Positions 9,013 to 21,306 of a stretch of DNA of 64,000 nucleotides are shown here, piece after piece. The stretch is from JABFSM01 sp963762545. GTDB taxonomy: Bacteria > Gemmatimonadota > Gemmatimonadetes > Gemmatimonadales > GWC2-71-9. The position numbers were made by a program, and so were the translations under genes. The stretch covers positions 62,001-126,000 of the forward strand of contig CAVXLC010000003.1 in the NCBI GenBank assembly GCA_963762545.1. The letters are read 5' to 3'. The notes under the pieces were generated by a model. That model was not told where the DNA came from. It did no database searches and was given only the letters and a program-made list of their open reading frames with translations. The stretch's first letter is position 1; the number at the start of each line of letters is the position of its first letter.

Positions 9013-10467
9013 TCAGATTTCCATGGCCAGGCTGATGTCCGGGTCGACATCGGCGGCCTGGTGACGGGTGAGGGCGGATACCCCGAAGAACACCAGCAGC
9101 GACAGCACCAGGGAAAGCCCCGACACCGTCACCCCCGCCGGGAAGCTGTAGAGCCGGAAGAAGGCCGCGGTTTCGAAGCCCAGCGTCACGAGCAGTCCGG
9201 TCAGAATGGACGCAATGGCCCCGGCCCGAGTGGCGCCGGGCCAGTTGAGCCCGATGGCCAGTGCCGGCACCAGCGTCGACGCGAACAGTCCCCAGCCGAA
9301 GATCCCCAGAAACGCCACCAGCGAGCCCGAGTACCGCGCCACCGTGGCGGCTATGGCGGTGAGCACCACCGTGGACACCCGTCCCCAGAACAGCTCGTTG
9401 GTCACCCGCCGGCCCAGCGCCACCGGGATGTCGTGGGTGATGGCCGCGGCGCCCACGTTCATGAACGCGTTGACCGTGCCCATGATGGCGGCCGCGACCC
9501 CCGCGAAGACGATCCCGGCCAGGAGGACCGGGGTATAGTGCAGCAGGAATTGCGGCGTGGCATCGTCGGCTCGCGCCAGCGGTTGCAGAGCGCCCCGCGC
9601 CACTTCGGCCTTCACCGCCACGCCGATGCCGAAATACAGCAGCAGGGTCACCATGAGCGCGCCCGTGGTCAGGGCCGGGTACCACTTGAGGCGCAGCGGA
9701 TCCCGCAGCATGTAGAACTTGCTGATCACGTGGGGCTGGCCCAGCGCGCCCATGCCGAAGACGAAGAAGAACGAGAGCGCGGCCAGCGGCGTCAGGGTGC
9801 CCCAGGGAGCCAGGAAGGTGGGGTCGTGGGCCAGGATGGTGCGGGAGAGCCCGCCGACGCCTCCGCCGAGGCGCAGCACGTAGGCAAAGACCAGCACCGA
9901 CGCGAGTGCCTTGATCAACCCCTGGAACAGGTCGGTGTATACCCCCGCGAGCATGCCGCCCGATACCGAGTAGGCGAGCACGGTCGCGGTACCCAGCCAC
10001 ACGCCCCACCCGAACCCGGTGTGGAACACCACGTCGATCACGATGCCGAGGGCCAGGAGATTGGTCCCCATGTATCCCACGATCGCGATGAGGATCGCGA
10101 TGGCGGCGAGGCCCTGGGCCGCGGGAGAGCGGTACCGGGCGCCGATGGCATCGGGCACCGTGATGAGCCCGCGCAGCTCCGCCAGGAGGCGCATGCGTTT
10201 GGCCAGGACCCAGGCACCCATGGAATTCGTGAGGGACGCGGGCAGGACGATGAACATCGCGCCCAGCCCCTGGGTGTAGAGCAGCCCCGGCCCGCCGATG
10301 AAGGCAAAGCCCGAGAGGGTAGCGGTCATCGCCGCGACGGCCAGGGTCCAGATTCCGATGCCGTCGCCCGCGACGAAGAAATCCCGGGCGGTCCGGGTCC
10401 GCCGGCTGGCCCACCCGGCGATCAGGGCCACCACCACGAAATAGACCAGCGAGACCAGCAGGATCAT
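9013..10467 (-). CDS. Sodium:solute symporter family transporter
   Basis: A 484-residue inner membrane protein of the SSS family that would use the sodium gradient to import a solute. The family core is visible: RTRTARDFFVAGDGIG at the N-terminus, ATLSGFAFIGGPGLLYTQG, GMLAGVYTDLFQG and GQPHVISKFYMLRD, with about 13 hydrophobic segments. The substrate cannot be read from sequence. The ATG start has GAGG upstream and overlaps the stop of the small membrane protein gene in an ATGA arrangement. The wider frame continues upstream through that gene but that stretch is not coding. A weak hairpin at 8948 to 8967 follows the gene. Confidence 0.88.
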   Translation of the reverse strand: MILLVSLVYFVVVALIAGWASRRTRTARDFFVAGDGIGIWTLAVAAMTATLSGFAFIGGPGLLYTQGLGAMFIVLPASLTNSMGAWVLAKRMRLLAELRGLITVPDAIGARYRSPAAQGLAAIAILIAIVGYMGTNLLALGIVIDVVFHTGFGWGVWLGTATVLAYSVSGGMLAGVYTDLFQGLIKALASVLVFAYVLRLGGGVGGLSRTILAHDPTFLAPWGTLTPLAALSFFFVFGMGALGQPHVISKFYMLRDPLRLKWYPALTTGALMVTLLLYFGIGVAVKAEVARGALQPLARADDATPQFLLHYTPVLLAGIVFAGVAAAIMGTVNAFMNVGAAAITHDIPVALGRRVTNELFWGRVSTVVLTAIAATVARYSGSLVAFLGIFGWGLFASTLVPALAIGLNWPGATRAGAIASILTGLLVTLGFETAAFFRLYSFPAGVTVSGLSLVLSLLVFFGVSALTRHQAADVDPDISLAMEI

Positions 10468-10913
10468 GGCACCTCGCCGGCCCGACGGGCGGCGCGAATC
10501 CGCTCGAGATCGGTGTCGTCGAGCGTGAAATGCCGGAAGGTCCGGGCATAGACCACCGGCAGCAGGAGCGCGGGCAGCCAGCCGATGCCGTAGATCACCA
10601 GGGCCGCGCGGAGCGGAAGGCCCAGCAGAAGCCGCGCACCCGGCCCTTCGCTCGCCGGGAGCAGGAGGGCGGCGCCAAAGCCGCCGATCAGCACGACGAA
10701 GGTAAAGGCCAGGGCCCACGCCATCGGACCGAGGCGTCGGCCCGGCCGAGCCGCGCCCAGCGCCATGGATCCCACGCAGGTCAGGGCGATGCCCGCCACC
10801 ATGAACCACGGCGCCCACCGGGGCGCTCCGCCCGGCAGGAACGCCGAGCCGTACGCCACGGCCACCGCCACCGTGCCGCCGATGACCGGCGTCAATCCTC
10901 GTCGAGCCGCCAC
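10464..10913 (-). CDS. Small multi-pass membrane protein, probable symporter partner
   Basis: A 149-residue protein with about four hydrophobic segments and a charged cytoplasmic tail (TDLERIRAARRAGEVP). I do not recognise a family with certainty. GTG at 10913 is preferred over the ATG at 10952 because GGAGG lies five bases before it. The four-base ATGA overlap with the symporter suggests that the two are made together, as with the small membrane subunits that accompany some SSS transporters. It is not an evident DUF485 protein. Confidence 0.7.
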   Translation of the reverse strand: MAARRGLTPVIGGTVAVAVAYGSAFLPGGAPRWAPWFMVAGIALTCVGSMALGAARPGRRLGPMAWALAFTFVVLIGGFGAALLLPASEGPGARLLLGLPLRAALVIYGIGWLPALLLPVVYARTFRHFTLDDTDLERIRAARRAGEVP

Positions 10914-11075
10914 TCGTCCCTCCGGTCGTGCGCATCGAGCCGGCCGCGGCATCGCTCCGCGGTCGCCGTCCCGCTGCAGGTTGGTGTTCGGGTTGAGCTC
11001 CGGTGCCAGGCCCGGGGGCAGGGGCCGCCGGGCGCCCGGTCCGGGCGCACCGGTGGCCCCGCTACACCGGCTGGG

Positions 11076-11345
11076 TCACGTCCACTTCGGCGGTTTGGGC
11101 GGCGGCGTCGGGTCCCCGAGGGGTCCGCCACTCTGACAGAAGCGCTTGGCCAGCTTCCCGTTCGCGAAGAAGGCCTGCTTCTCGACGTTGCACAGGGCGA
11201 TCCGGACGTCCATGTAGTCGGCCCAGATGTCGAGAGTCCACTGCTGCAGCGCCGTCAGATAGGCGCACAGCTCCTCGAAATTCCATTCCTTGCCTTTGCA
11301 GTCACGCGGGACCGGGAGCTTCTTCCGCTTCTTCGGCTTCGCCAT
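11076..11345 (-). CDS. Small basic protein of unknown function
   Basis: An 89-residue protein that starts with a run of basic residues (AKPKKRKKLPV), has a helical middle rich in tryptophan, tyrosine and cysteine (YLTALQQWTLDIWADYMD), and ends in a proline-rich tail. No family is recognised. A GGAG ribosome site lies 6 bases before the ATG, which supports translation. It sits 36 bases downstream of the kinase gene. The 162 bases after it hold a GC-rich palindrome at 11032 to 11048 (GCGCCCGG around one base) but no T-run. Confidence 0.55.
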   Translation of the reverse strand: MAKPKKRKKLPVPRDCKGKEWNFEELCAYLTALQQWTLDIWADYMDVRIALCNVEKQAFFANGKLAKRFCQSGGPLGDPTPPPKPPKWT

Positions 11346-11381
11346 GGTGTTCTCCGGGTTCGAGTGGAGGAGGACCTCCGG

Positions 11382-14297
<2,916 letters not shown>

Positions 14298-14307
14298 GCC
14301 GCTTCGA

Positions 14308-14778
14308 TCAACAGACCGCCCCGATCTGGGTGATGGCACGGTGGAGCGCGAGATCGACGTCGCTGCGATGCGTGGCGAGGCTCGCGTCGCACAACGCCAC
14401 CACCGCGGCCGGCGATTTGATCAGCGCGAGCGCGTCGATCGCGCGGAGCCGGTACTTCGCGTCGTAGTTTTCCAGGGCGCGGCGGAAGGGCGGCCGCAGC
14501 GAATCCACCACGCCGGCCGCCGGGGGATACTGCTTGCGCTGCAGCTCCCGCAGGTAATCCCGGCGCAGCTTCACCGCGCCCACCGGGGGACCGTGGAGCA
14601 GAAAGTCGCCCAGCAGGAGGACCGATTCCGGCGCCAGCGCGACGACCCGAGCCTGTTCTCCCGCGACGCACTCGATGCACTCCATGTACTGGTGCACCGC
14701 CTTCACGGTGAGGTCGGACGAGGCGCTGCACCCGAGCGCCAGCGCCAGCCCCGCCATCGCGCGAGGGAACCGTTTCAT
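14308..14778 (-). CDS. Small lipoprotein of unknown function
   Basis: A 156-residue protein with a type II signal ending in LALGCSAS, so Cys17 should be lipidated. The mature part is helical and resembles HEAT-like repeats (YRLRAIDALALIKSPAAVV). Its ATG overlaps the stop of the metalloprotease gene (ATGA) and it ends 10 bases before the kinase start. An ATG two codons upstream (14784) is equally possible. Confidence 0.65.
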   Translation of the reverse strand: MKRFPRAMAGLALALGCSASSDLTVKAVHQYMECIECVAGEQARVVALAPESVLLLGDFLLHGPPVGAVKLRRDYLRELQRKQYPPAAGVVDSLRPPFRRALENYDAKYRLRAIDALALIKSPAAVVALCDASLATHRSDVDLALHRAITQIGAVC

Positions 14779-16439
14779 GGGCATCCCGACACCGTCACCG
14801 TGGCGTGCTGGCTGGCGCTCGGCCCACCCGCGTACACGGTGAGATTGGCGGTGCCGTTGGCATGGGGGATCAACTTGATGGTGGCCGTTTTCGGCGTCGC
14901 GGAGGCGATCGAGACGGAGACGACCGCTGGATTGTCGATATCGGTGGCCGCTTCGCCATAGGCCGGCAGGGCGCCGCCCGTGGTCATGAAGCTTACCGTC
15001 TTCAGCTGCGCCGTGGGACAGCTCAACGCGAGCGTCGGCGGGAGCCCGGTCATGCTGCAGGCATACGGATAGGACGGCGCCGCGCTCGGCGCCGTCAGGT
15101 TGAATTCGAGCGCCGGGCACTCGGGAGGAGACGGCATCCGGGGATCGCAGGGGCAGCTCACCGGCGCCACCGGCGCGGCCCCGACCAGGGCCAGCCAGTC
15201 GGCCCGTGGCGATGAACCTCCCACCGGGCGATTGAGCCAGGAATAGGGCGAGTAGCTCATCCGGAACACCTGCCCCACGGTCAGCTCGGTCGGACTCACC
15301 ACGTCGTACGACATGGGGTTCGTCATCCATCCATCGATGTGCGGCATCTGATCGGTATGGCCGTCCCAGGGCTCGATCAGCCCGAGGGCGTGTCCCACCT
15401 CATGCGCGAGCATGTGGGCTTCGGCGGTGTTCGCGCGGACGAAGAGGACGCCCGGGGCGCCCTGTTGATAACAGAATGTCCCCTCCCGGCCGCCGCCGGA
15501 TGGGTCCTGCACCGAGGTCGTGTAGTAGACGTTGAGCCGGGCCGGATCAAAGATCCGGGGCTCGGCCATGATGGCGCGCGCCGAGGCGCAGGAGTGCCCG
15601 ATGGTGGACCGCAGCGCCGCGTCGTCCGCCGGGCTGGTGGCCAGCGTCCCGATGCTGGTGATATCGGGGGCGGCCGGCACCTCGATGCCGGTGCGATTCG
15701 CCTCCAGGATGGTCTGGAGCGCGGGGTAGTGCAGCGTCGTCAGGTCGCTGATGACCTCGGCGTCGGTGGGTCCCCCGGCCGCCGCGTCGAGACTGATCCA
15801 GAACTTGATCGGGAGCGGGGTGCGGCTGGGAGGGAGCGGCACCGTGACCACGTCGGTGTTCGCGGACGTCCACGGCAGCTCGGCGGTGCCGGCGAGACGG
15901 ACCGGGCCATTCTTGGCCGCGAAGGCGTAGAGCGACGGAGCGCACATCCCGGCGGAAGGCGGCGGGACGGCGTTGGCGCCGACCGGCGATCCCGCGGCCC
16001 CCTGGAGAAACGCATCGTTCCAGCAGCCGCTGGTCACATCGCCATCGAGAAGGATCAGGACGGGCGTCGGGGAGGTGTTCCCCGCCACGAGGACATGGTC
16101 GCCGTCCGGGGGGCAGAGCGGCAGCGTCAGGCTGGTGGACCCGCCGGCCGCCACGTTGACCGTCACCTGGTTGGTGCAGTATCCCATCGCGCCGGCCTGC
16201 ACCGTATAGAGACCCGCCGGATCCACGCTGAGCACGGCCAGGCCGCCGGCGTTGGTGATCGCCCCCATCGTCGTGGCGAGGAGATGCACCTGCGCTCCGC
16301 CAACCGGGTTGCCGGCGGTGATATTATCGATAACGTGGATCCTGAGCTGGCCGGGGCCCGCGCAGGCGCACAGCGATGCGAGCGCCACCCCCCCGCACAG
16401 CCGCCTGGCGGCGGACCTCCGCGAGCCGACCAGCATCAT
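14775..16439 (-). CDS. Lipoprotein metalloprotease, metzincin-like, with Ig-like C-terminus
   Basis: A 554-residue exported protein. The signal ends in LCAC, a plausible lipobox. A carboxypeptidase-regulatory-like beta domain follows (residues about 30 to 100), then a protease domain with HEVGHALG and the Met-turn-like NPMSYD. The C-terminal 100 residues resemble a bacterial Ig-like domain. The third zinc ligand position of metzincins, three residues after the glycine, is Glu rather than His or Asp; a later His in PWDGH may replace it. Tandem ATG codons at 16439 and 16436 have GAGGG upstream. The gene follows recG by 54 bases and is coupled to the small lipoprotein gene. Confidence 0.72.
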   Translation of the reverse strand: MMLVGSRRSAARRLCGGVALASLCACAGPGQLRIHVIDNITAGNPVGGAQVHLLATTMGAITNAGGLAVLSVDPAGLYTVQAGAMGYCTNQVTVNVAAGGSTSLTLPLCPPDGDHVLVAGNTSPTPVLILLDGDVTSGCWNDAFLQGAAGSPVGANAVPPPSAGMCAPSLYAFAAKNGPVRLAGTAELPWTSANTDVVTVPLPPSRTPLPIKFWISLDAAAGGPTDAEVISDLTTLHYPALQTILEANRTGIEVPAAPDITSIGTLATSPADDAALRSTIGHSCASARAIMAEPRIFDPARLNVYYTTSVQDPSGGGREGTFCYQQGAPGVLFVRANTAEAHMLAHEVGHALGLIEPWDGHTDQMPHIDGWMTNPMSYDVVSPTELTVGQVFRMSYSPYSWLNRPVGGSSPRADWLALVGAAPVAPVSCPCDPRMPSPPECPALEFNLTAPSAAPSYPYACSMTGLPPTLALSCPTAQLKTVSFMTTGGALPAYGEAATDIDNPAVVSVSIASATPKTATIKLIPHANGTANLTVYAGGPSASQHATVTVSGCP

Positions 16440-16493
16440 GGAGCCCTCACATCCCGGGTCCGGCATCCGGGGTCAAGCGCCTGCCGTGCCGTG

Positions 16494-18563
16494 TTAACCT
16501 ACCCGAAACAACGCCTCAGCCCTGGGATAGCGCAACAGCGCCCGTTGCTTGAGCGGCGCGTGGGCCGGGCGCTCCAGCCCCGGATCTCCCTCCAGGATGC
16601 CGCGCGCCATGTCGCGGGAGACCGTCAGCAGGTCGGTATCGTCGGGAAAGCGGGCCACCCGGATGTCCGCCATCCCGGACTGCCGCTGGCCCAGGAGGTC
16701 GCCCTGGCTGCGCTCGGCCAGGTCCAGCTCGGCGATCTTGAACCCGTCGGTGGTGGCCGCGAAGGCGGCGAGCCGGGGCGAATCCCGCTCCGCCAGCAGG
16801 ATGCAATGACTTGCCTCGGCTCCCCGCCCCACCCGGCCCCGGAGCTGGTGGAGCTGGGCCAGCCCGAACCGCTCCGGGTTCTCGATGAGCATGATCGTGG
16901 CGTTGGGCACGTCGATGCCGACCTCGACCACCGTGGTCGCGACGAGCACCTGAATCGTGCCGGCCCGGAATTCCTCCATCACCCGGTCCCGGGCCTCCGG
17001 CTTGAGCTTGCCGTGCACCAGTCCCACCGACAGCTCGGGCCATCGCGCCGTGAGGGTGTCGGCCATGGTGGATGCGGCACGGAGGTCGGCCTTCTCGGTT
17101 TCCTCGATGACCGGGAGCACCACGTACGCCTGGCGCCCCTCCCGGCACTGTTCGAACACGAAGTCCAGGACCCGCTCGCGCTGCTTTCCGCTCCGCACCG
17201 CGGTGCGCACCGAGCCGCGCCCCGCCGGCTTGGATCTGAGCACCGACATGTCGAGGTCGCCGTAGCGGGTGAGCGCCAGGGAACGGGGGATCGGCGTGGC
17301 GGTGAGCAGGAGCACGTCGGGGGCCGAGCCCTTCCCGATGAGCGCCGCGCGTTGCTCCACCCCGAACCGGTGCTGTTCGTCGATGACCACCAGTCCCAGC
17401 CGGCGGAACGCCACCGCCTCCTGCATCAGCGCGTGGGTGCCCAGGACCACGCGCGCCTCCCCGCTCCGCAATCGCTCGCGCACCCGGGATTTCTCGGCGG
17501 CGCTGAGCCGCCCGGTCAGGAGCTCCGGCACGATGCCCAGCGGGGCCAGCAACCGGGACAGCGTGGCCTGGTGCTGCTCGGCCAGCAGCTCGGTGGGCGC
17601 CATCAGCGCGGCCTGGTAGTCGTTTTCCACCGCCAGCAGCATGGCGAACAGCGCCACCACCGTCTTGCCGGTGCCTACATCGCCCATGAGCAGCCGGTGC
17701 ATCCGCTGCGGCGCGACCATGTCGGCGGTGATCTGGCGCAGGGCCTGGCGCTGATCGGCGGTCAGCTCCCAGGGCAGCGACTCCCGGAGCGCGCTGGTGA
17801 GCTTCCGGCGCACCACGAACTGCACCCCCACCCGCCCCCGCTTGGCGAGGAACCGCGCCCGGCCCAGCATGAGCTGCAGGTCGAACAGCTCGTCCAGCGC
17901 CAGGCGGCGGCGGCCCCGCTCCGCCTCGGCGACCGTGGCCGGACGGTGCACCGCGCGCAGGGCCTCGGGCAGCGTGGGCAGGTCGAACCGCCGGCGCAGC
18001 TCGGCGGGGAGGATTTCGGGACAGCACGCCACCATGGCGTCGAGGTGCCGGTCGATCAGCGCTCGGATGGTCTTGTGGGAGAGGCCGGCGGTGGCGGGAT
18101 AGACCGGGAGCACCTTGCCCTGCTGCCAGGCGGCGTCGCCGGTGTCGTCCGGCTCGGCCAGGACGATGTACTCCCGCGGCACCATCTGCCGTCCGTGATA
18201 GAACCGGATCGGGCCGGCCACCAGGAGCGTCTGGCCCACCGCGATGGTGCGGTCGAGGAAGGCCTGGCCGGGCCAGACGCATTCGAGCGCGCCGCTCTCG
18301 TCCCGGAGCACCGCGTTGAAGATCCGGAGGCCCTTGCGAGTCGGGAGCACCCCCTTGGCCACCACCCGTCCCACGCAGGCGATGTCGTCCCCCACCCTGG
18401 CGCGACCCAGGGGGGTGAGCGACGAGGCATCGATGTAGCGATGGGGCAGATGCCAGAGCAGATCCTGCGCGGTGGAGATGCCGAGCCGCTCGAGGGCTTC
18501 CGCGCGACGCTCGCCGATGCCCTTGAGGAACTTGGCCGGAGTGTCGAGGCGGAGGGCCGGCAC
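16494..18563 (-). CDS. recG: ATP-dependent DNA helicase RecG
   Basis: Branch migration helicase that remodels stalled forks and Holliday junctions. The 689 residues hold an N-terminal wedge/OB domain (RVVAKGVLPTRKGLRIF), Walker A MGDVGTGKT, the DEQHRFGVEQR Walker B, TATPIPRSLA, and the C-terminal helicase half with TTVVEVGIDVPNA and QLRGRVGRG. GTG at 18563 has GGGAG upstream and lies two bases after the ftsY stop. The frame stays open far upstream through ftsY, but that part is antisense-like shadow and not RecG. Confidence 0.95.
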   Translation of the reverse strand: MPALRLDTPAKFLKGIGERRAEALERLGISTAQDLLWHLPHRYIDASSLTPLGRARVGDDIACVGRVVAKGVLPTRKGLRIFNAVLRDESGALECVWPGQAFLDRTIAVGQTLLVAGPIRFYHGRQMVPREYIVLAEPDDTGDAAWQQGKVLPVYPATAGLSHKTIRALIDRHLDAMVACCPEILPAELRRRFDLPTLPEALRAVHRPATVAEAERGRRRLALDELFDLQLMLGRARFLAKRGRVGVQFVVRRKLTSALRESLPWELTADQRQALRQITADMVAPQRMHRLLMGDVGTGKTVVALFAMLLAVENDYQAALMAPTELLAEQHQATLSRLLAPLGIVPELLTGRLSAAEKSRVRERLRSGEARVVLGTHALMQEAVAFRRLGLVVIDEQHRFGVEQRAALIGKGSAPDVLLLTATPIPRSLALTRYGDLDMSVLRSKPAGRGSVRTAVRSGKQRERVLDFVFEQCREGRQAYVVLPVIEETEKADLRAASTMADTLTARWPELSVGLVHGKLKPEARDRVMEEFRAGTIQVLVATTVVEVGIDVPNATIMLIENPERFGLAQLHQLRGRVGRGAEASHCILLAERDSPRLAAFAATTDGFKIAELDLAERSQGDLLGQRQSGMADIRVARFPDDTDLLTVSRDMARGILEGDPGLERPAHAPLKQRALLRYPRAEALFRVG

Positions 18564-18565
18564 CG

Positions 18566-19492
18566 CTACTCCCCGCCTCCGGCCAGCTCCTCGGCAAAGG
18601 CGGCCGGATCGAACACCTCGAGGTCGGTGGCCTGTTCGCCGGTACCGAGGAACCGCACCGGGAGCGCGAGCTCGCGGCGCAACGCCACCACCGCGCCGCC
18701 CCGCGCGGTGCCGTCCAGCTTGGTGACGATGAGCCCGGTGGGTTGCACCGCCTGGGTGAACAGCTTGCCCTGCTGGACCGCATTCTGGCCCACGCTCCCG
18801 TCGAGCACCAGGAGGGTTTCCTGCGGCGCACCGGGAGCCTTCCGCGCGATCACCCGGACCACCTTGCGGAGCTCCTCCATCAGCCCTTCCTGGGTGTGCA
18901 AGCGGCCCGCCGTGTCGATGATGACCATCGTCATGCCGCGCCTCTGGGCCGCCTCGACCGCGTCGAAGGCCACCGCGGCGGGATCGCCGCCCTCGGCGCC
19001 CGACACGCAGGGCAGGCCGAGTCGCTCGGCCCAGATCTCGAGCTGGGCCACCGCGCCGGCGCGGTAGGTGTCCGCGGCCCCCAGCAGCACCCGTTCTCCC
19101 TGGCGGGACAAGCGCCGGGCGAGCTTGGCGATCGAGGTGGTCTTGCCCGCGCCGTTCACCCCGACGACCAGGATGATGGTGGGCCCCGACTCGGCGCGGG
19201 TGATGGCGCCCGGATCTCCGGGACTGGTGAGCAGCTCGGTGAGCTTGGCCACCAGCGCGGCCCGAAGGTCGTCTTCGCTCTTGAGGCGGCCGCGGCGCAC
19301 CCCGTCTTCCAGCATCTCGACCAGGTCCATCGTGGCCTTGAGTCCCAGATCGGACTCGAGCAGCAGCCGCTCCATGGCCTCGATGTCGGCGGCCTTGAAC
19401 CCGCGCACCATCGCGCCGACGTCGGTGAGCGCCACCCGTTTGAGGCGGGCCCACAGCCCGAGCTTCTTCCGTTCGGTGATACGATCAGCCAT
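18566..19492 (-). CDS. ftsY: Signal recognition particle receptor FtsY
   Basis: SRP receptor GTPase that docks ribosome-nascent chain complexes at the membrane. The 308-residue protein is a short form with only a small basic N-terminus before the N domain. The G domain shows GVNGAGKTT (G1), DTYRAGA, DTAGRLHT (G3) and TKLDGTARGG (G4), ending with the GTGE segment. ATG 19492 shares a base with the stop of the upstream gene (TAATG). The long acidic A domain of enterobacterial FtsY is absent. Confidence 0.95.
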   Translation of the reverse strand: MADRITERKKLGLWARLKRVALTDVGAMVRGFKAADIEAMERLLLESDLGLKATMDLVEMLEDGVRRGRLKSEDDLRAALVAKLTELLTSPGDPGAITRAESGPTIILVVGVNGAGKTTSIAKLARRLSRQGERVLLGAADTYRAGAVAQLEIWAERLGLPCVSGAEGGDPAAVAFDAVEAAQRRGMTMVIIDTAGRLHTQEGLMEELRKVVRVIARKAPGAPQETLLVLDGSVGQNAVQQGKLFTQAVQPTGLIVTKLDGTARGGAVVALRRELALPVRFLGTGEQATDLEVFDPAAFAEELAGGGE

Positions 19493-21279
19493 TATCGCAG
19501 CCCCAGCCGTCTTCTCGCCAACCACTCTCCCGCAAACGCGACCACGCCGAGCCCGAAGAGCCAGAACCAGGAGCGGACCGGAACGCGCCCGGCGGCCGCA
19601 GGCGCCGCGCCCTCGCGCGCGGCAAGGGTACGCGGCACCGGGAGCCATTCATCCGAGTACTCCTCCACCGCGACCGTGCCCTGGCCTCCGCCGGTGAGGC
19701 GGTAGTGCCAGGTGCCGGGCGGCAGGATCAGCTCGGCGCGCCCCGACCCGTCGAATACGAGCGTATCGGTTCGCGTGGCGGACCCGCCGGCCAGCACCGC
19801 CGGAATGGGTTCGGCGGCGCCCGCCCCGCTCCATTCGAAGATCACCGGTCGGCCGCGCTGCACCACATCGTGAACCACCCGGGCGCGTCCCGCGGCCGAA
19901 TCGGCGCCGCCCAGGAGCCAGGCCAGCGACGACGCCACCAGGCCGCGATACCCCTGCTCACTGCTGCCGCCGCGAAACGCCCACCGCCAGAGGCCATCGA
20001 TGCCCATGACGATTCGTCGCACCCCGGCCGAATCGCGTCCCAGCATCACCGGATGCACCATGCCGCGGCGTCCGGCCTGTGCGGCCAGGCCGGTCCAGTC
20101 CGTCGGCGCGGCCACCAGATCGGAAATGGCGGTGCCGGGCGGGAAGGAGTCCACCGCGGTCCCGCTGAACGCCCCGCTGACCGGGCTGGACGGCGGGACC
20201 GAGAGGTACCAGTCGCCCGCGCTGCCGGGGCGTGCGGCGGCCCCCGGCCAGAGCCATCGCCCGCGCGCCCGGCTGGAGCGCGGCGCGGTCCCGGCGGCTC
20301 CCAACGACACCAGGACATCGGCCCGGCGTGCCGCGTCGTTCACCTCGATCGGGGAGACCGGCTTGAGGTCTCCGGCCCGGCGCCAGCGGCCCTGCTCGGT
20401 TTCCACGTACCCGCGCACCGGCAGCGCCGCGACGTCGCGCAGCGTTTCCAGCAGGAACCGGCTCTCCCAGGTCGGCGGCGACGCCAGCAGCACGATGCCC
20501 GGGGTCGGGACCACCGTCACCACCAGCGTCCGCGCGTCGTCGCGGGGCTCGGCGTCTTGCGCCCCGGTCAGGGCGATGCTCAGCACATGTGCGCCGGGCG
20601 CCACCGCCGGAAGCGGTCCGCTGAGCACGGCGCGCCCCCGCCCGCCGGCGTCCAGCGCCAGGGGGCCCCGGAGCCAGACCCGGTCCCCTTCGGTGACCGT
20701 GAGACCGAGCTGCCAGTCGCGCGGGGGACCGAACGCCTGCGCTTCCACTTCGATCCGGAGCGAATCGGCCGGCGTCAGCCGGGTGGTTCCCGAGGCGCGC
20801 ACCAGCGCCACGTCCGACACCGGCCGGCGCTCGAACAGTTTGACCGTGGTGCCCGCCAGCAGATCGGCCGGGAGCGCATCGGCGTCTTCGATCTCGCCGT
20901 CGGTGAACACCAGAACCGGGCGCTCCCCGCTTCGCGCGCCGGCAATCGCGGCGGCCAGTCGCGAGGTCCCTCCCGACGGCGTGGTGTCTCCCGGGAGCGC
21001 CCCGACCCGGTGGACGTCCCCGGCGGCGCGCGCCTGGGACAGCGCTTCGGTCCACCGGCCGCCGGCCGCCTGCATGCTGAGCGAGGCGTCCAGCAGCACG
21101 GTCGGTCGGAGCGAGGGCCGGACCGACGGACAGGACACGTTCAGCAGGAGCACCGAGAGCACGCCCCAGCCCGCGGCACGGCACGCGGCCGGAATCCAGC
21201 TCCGCGCGCCCCACCCTTCCAGCAGGCGATAGGAGAGCACCGCCGCGGCCGCGGCGATCAGGACGATCAGATACGGCAT
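19492..21279 (-). CDS. Membrane protein with von Willebrand A-like domain
   Basis: A 595-residue protein with two N-terminal hydrophobic segments, a long extracytoplasmic part and a C-terminal membrane helix (FWLFGLGVVAFAGEWL). The segment VLLDASLSM fits the DxSxS metal site of von Willebrand A domains, and VLVFTDGEIED fits the later strand. The arrangement resembles BatA-type or glutamine amidotransferase-like membrane proteins of unknown role. It lies between the M23 peptidase and ftsY, 27 bases after the peptidase start region, which hints at a link to the envelope or division. Confidence 0.68.
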   Translation of the reverse strand: MPYLIVLIAAAAAVLSYRLLEGWGARSWIPAACRAAGWGVLSVLLLNVSCPSVRPSLRPTVLLDASLSMQAAGGRWTEALSQARAAGDVHRVGALPGDTTPSGGTSRLAAAIAGARSGERPVLVFTDGEIEDADALPADLLAGTTVKLFERRPVSDVALVRASGTTRLTPADSLRIEVEAQAFGPPRDWQLGLTVTEGDRVWLRGPLALDAGGRGRAVLSGPLPAVAPGAHVLSIALTGAQDAEPRDDARTLVVTVVPTPGIVLLASPPTWESRFLLETLRDVAALPVRGYVETEQGRWRRAGDLKPVSPIEVNDAARRADVLVSLGAAGTAPRSSRARGRWLWPGAAARPGSAGDWYLSVPPSSPVSGAFSGTAVDSFPPGTAISDLVAAPTDWTGLAAQAGRRGMVHPVMLGRDSAGVRRIVMGIDGLWRWAFRGGSSEQGYRGLVASSLAWLLGGADSAAGRARVVHDVVQRGRPVIFEWSGAGAAEPIPAVLAGGSATRTDTLVFDGSGRAELILPPGTWHYRLTGGGQGTVAVEEYSDEWLPVPRTLAAREGAAPAAAGRVPVRSWFWLFGLGVVAFAGEWLARRRLGLR

Positions 21280-21306
21280 GGGGGAATTATAGGAGGGCGG
21301 CGGCCG

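Noticed and set aside
8897..10549. A fused product of the SGNH gene and the symporter region in one frame
   Set aside because: The frame is open by chance; the symporter is coded in another frame and the SGNH part starts at ATG 8896.
11032..11048. GC-rich palindrome as an intrinsic terminator
   Set aside because: The loop is only one base as drawn and no T-run follows; GC-rich genomes have many such palindromes.
15339..19067. Plus-strand open frame of 1242 codons opposite recG and ftsY
   Set aside because: Antisense shadow of well identified genes; composition is dominated by His, Arg and Gly with no domain.
18564..19454. Upstream extension of the recG frame through ftsY
   Set aside because: The added residues do not resemble RecG and GTG 18563 has a good ribosome site.
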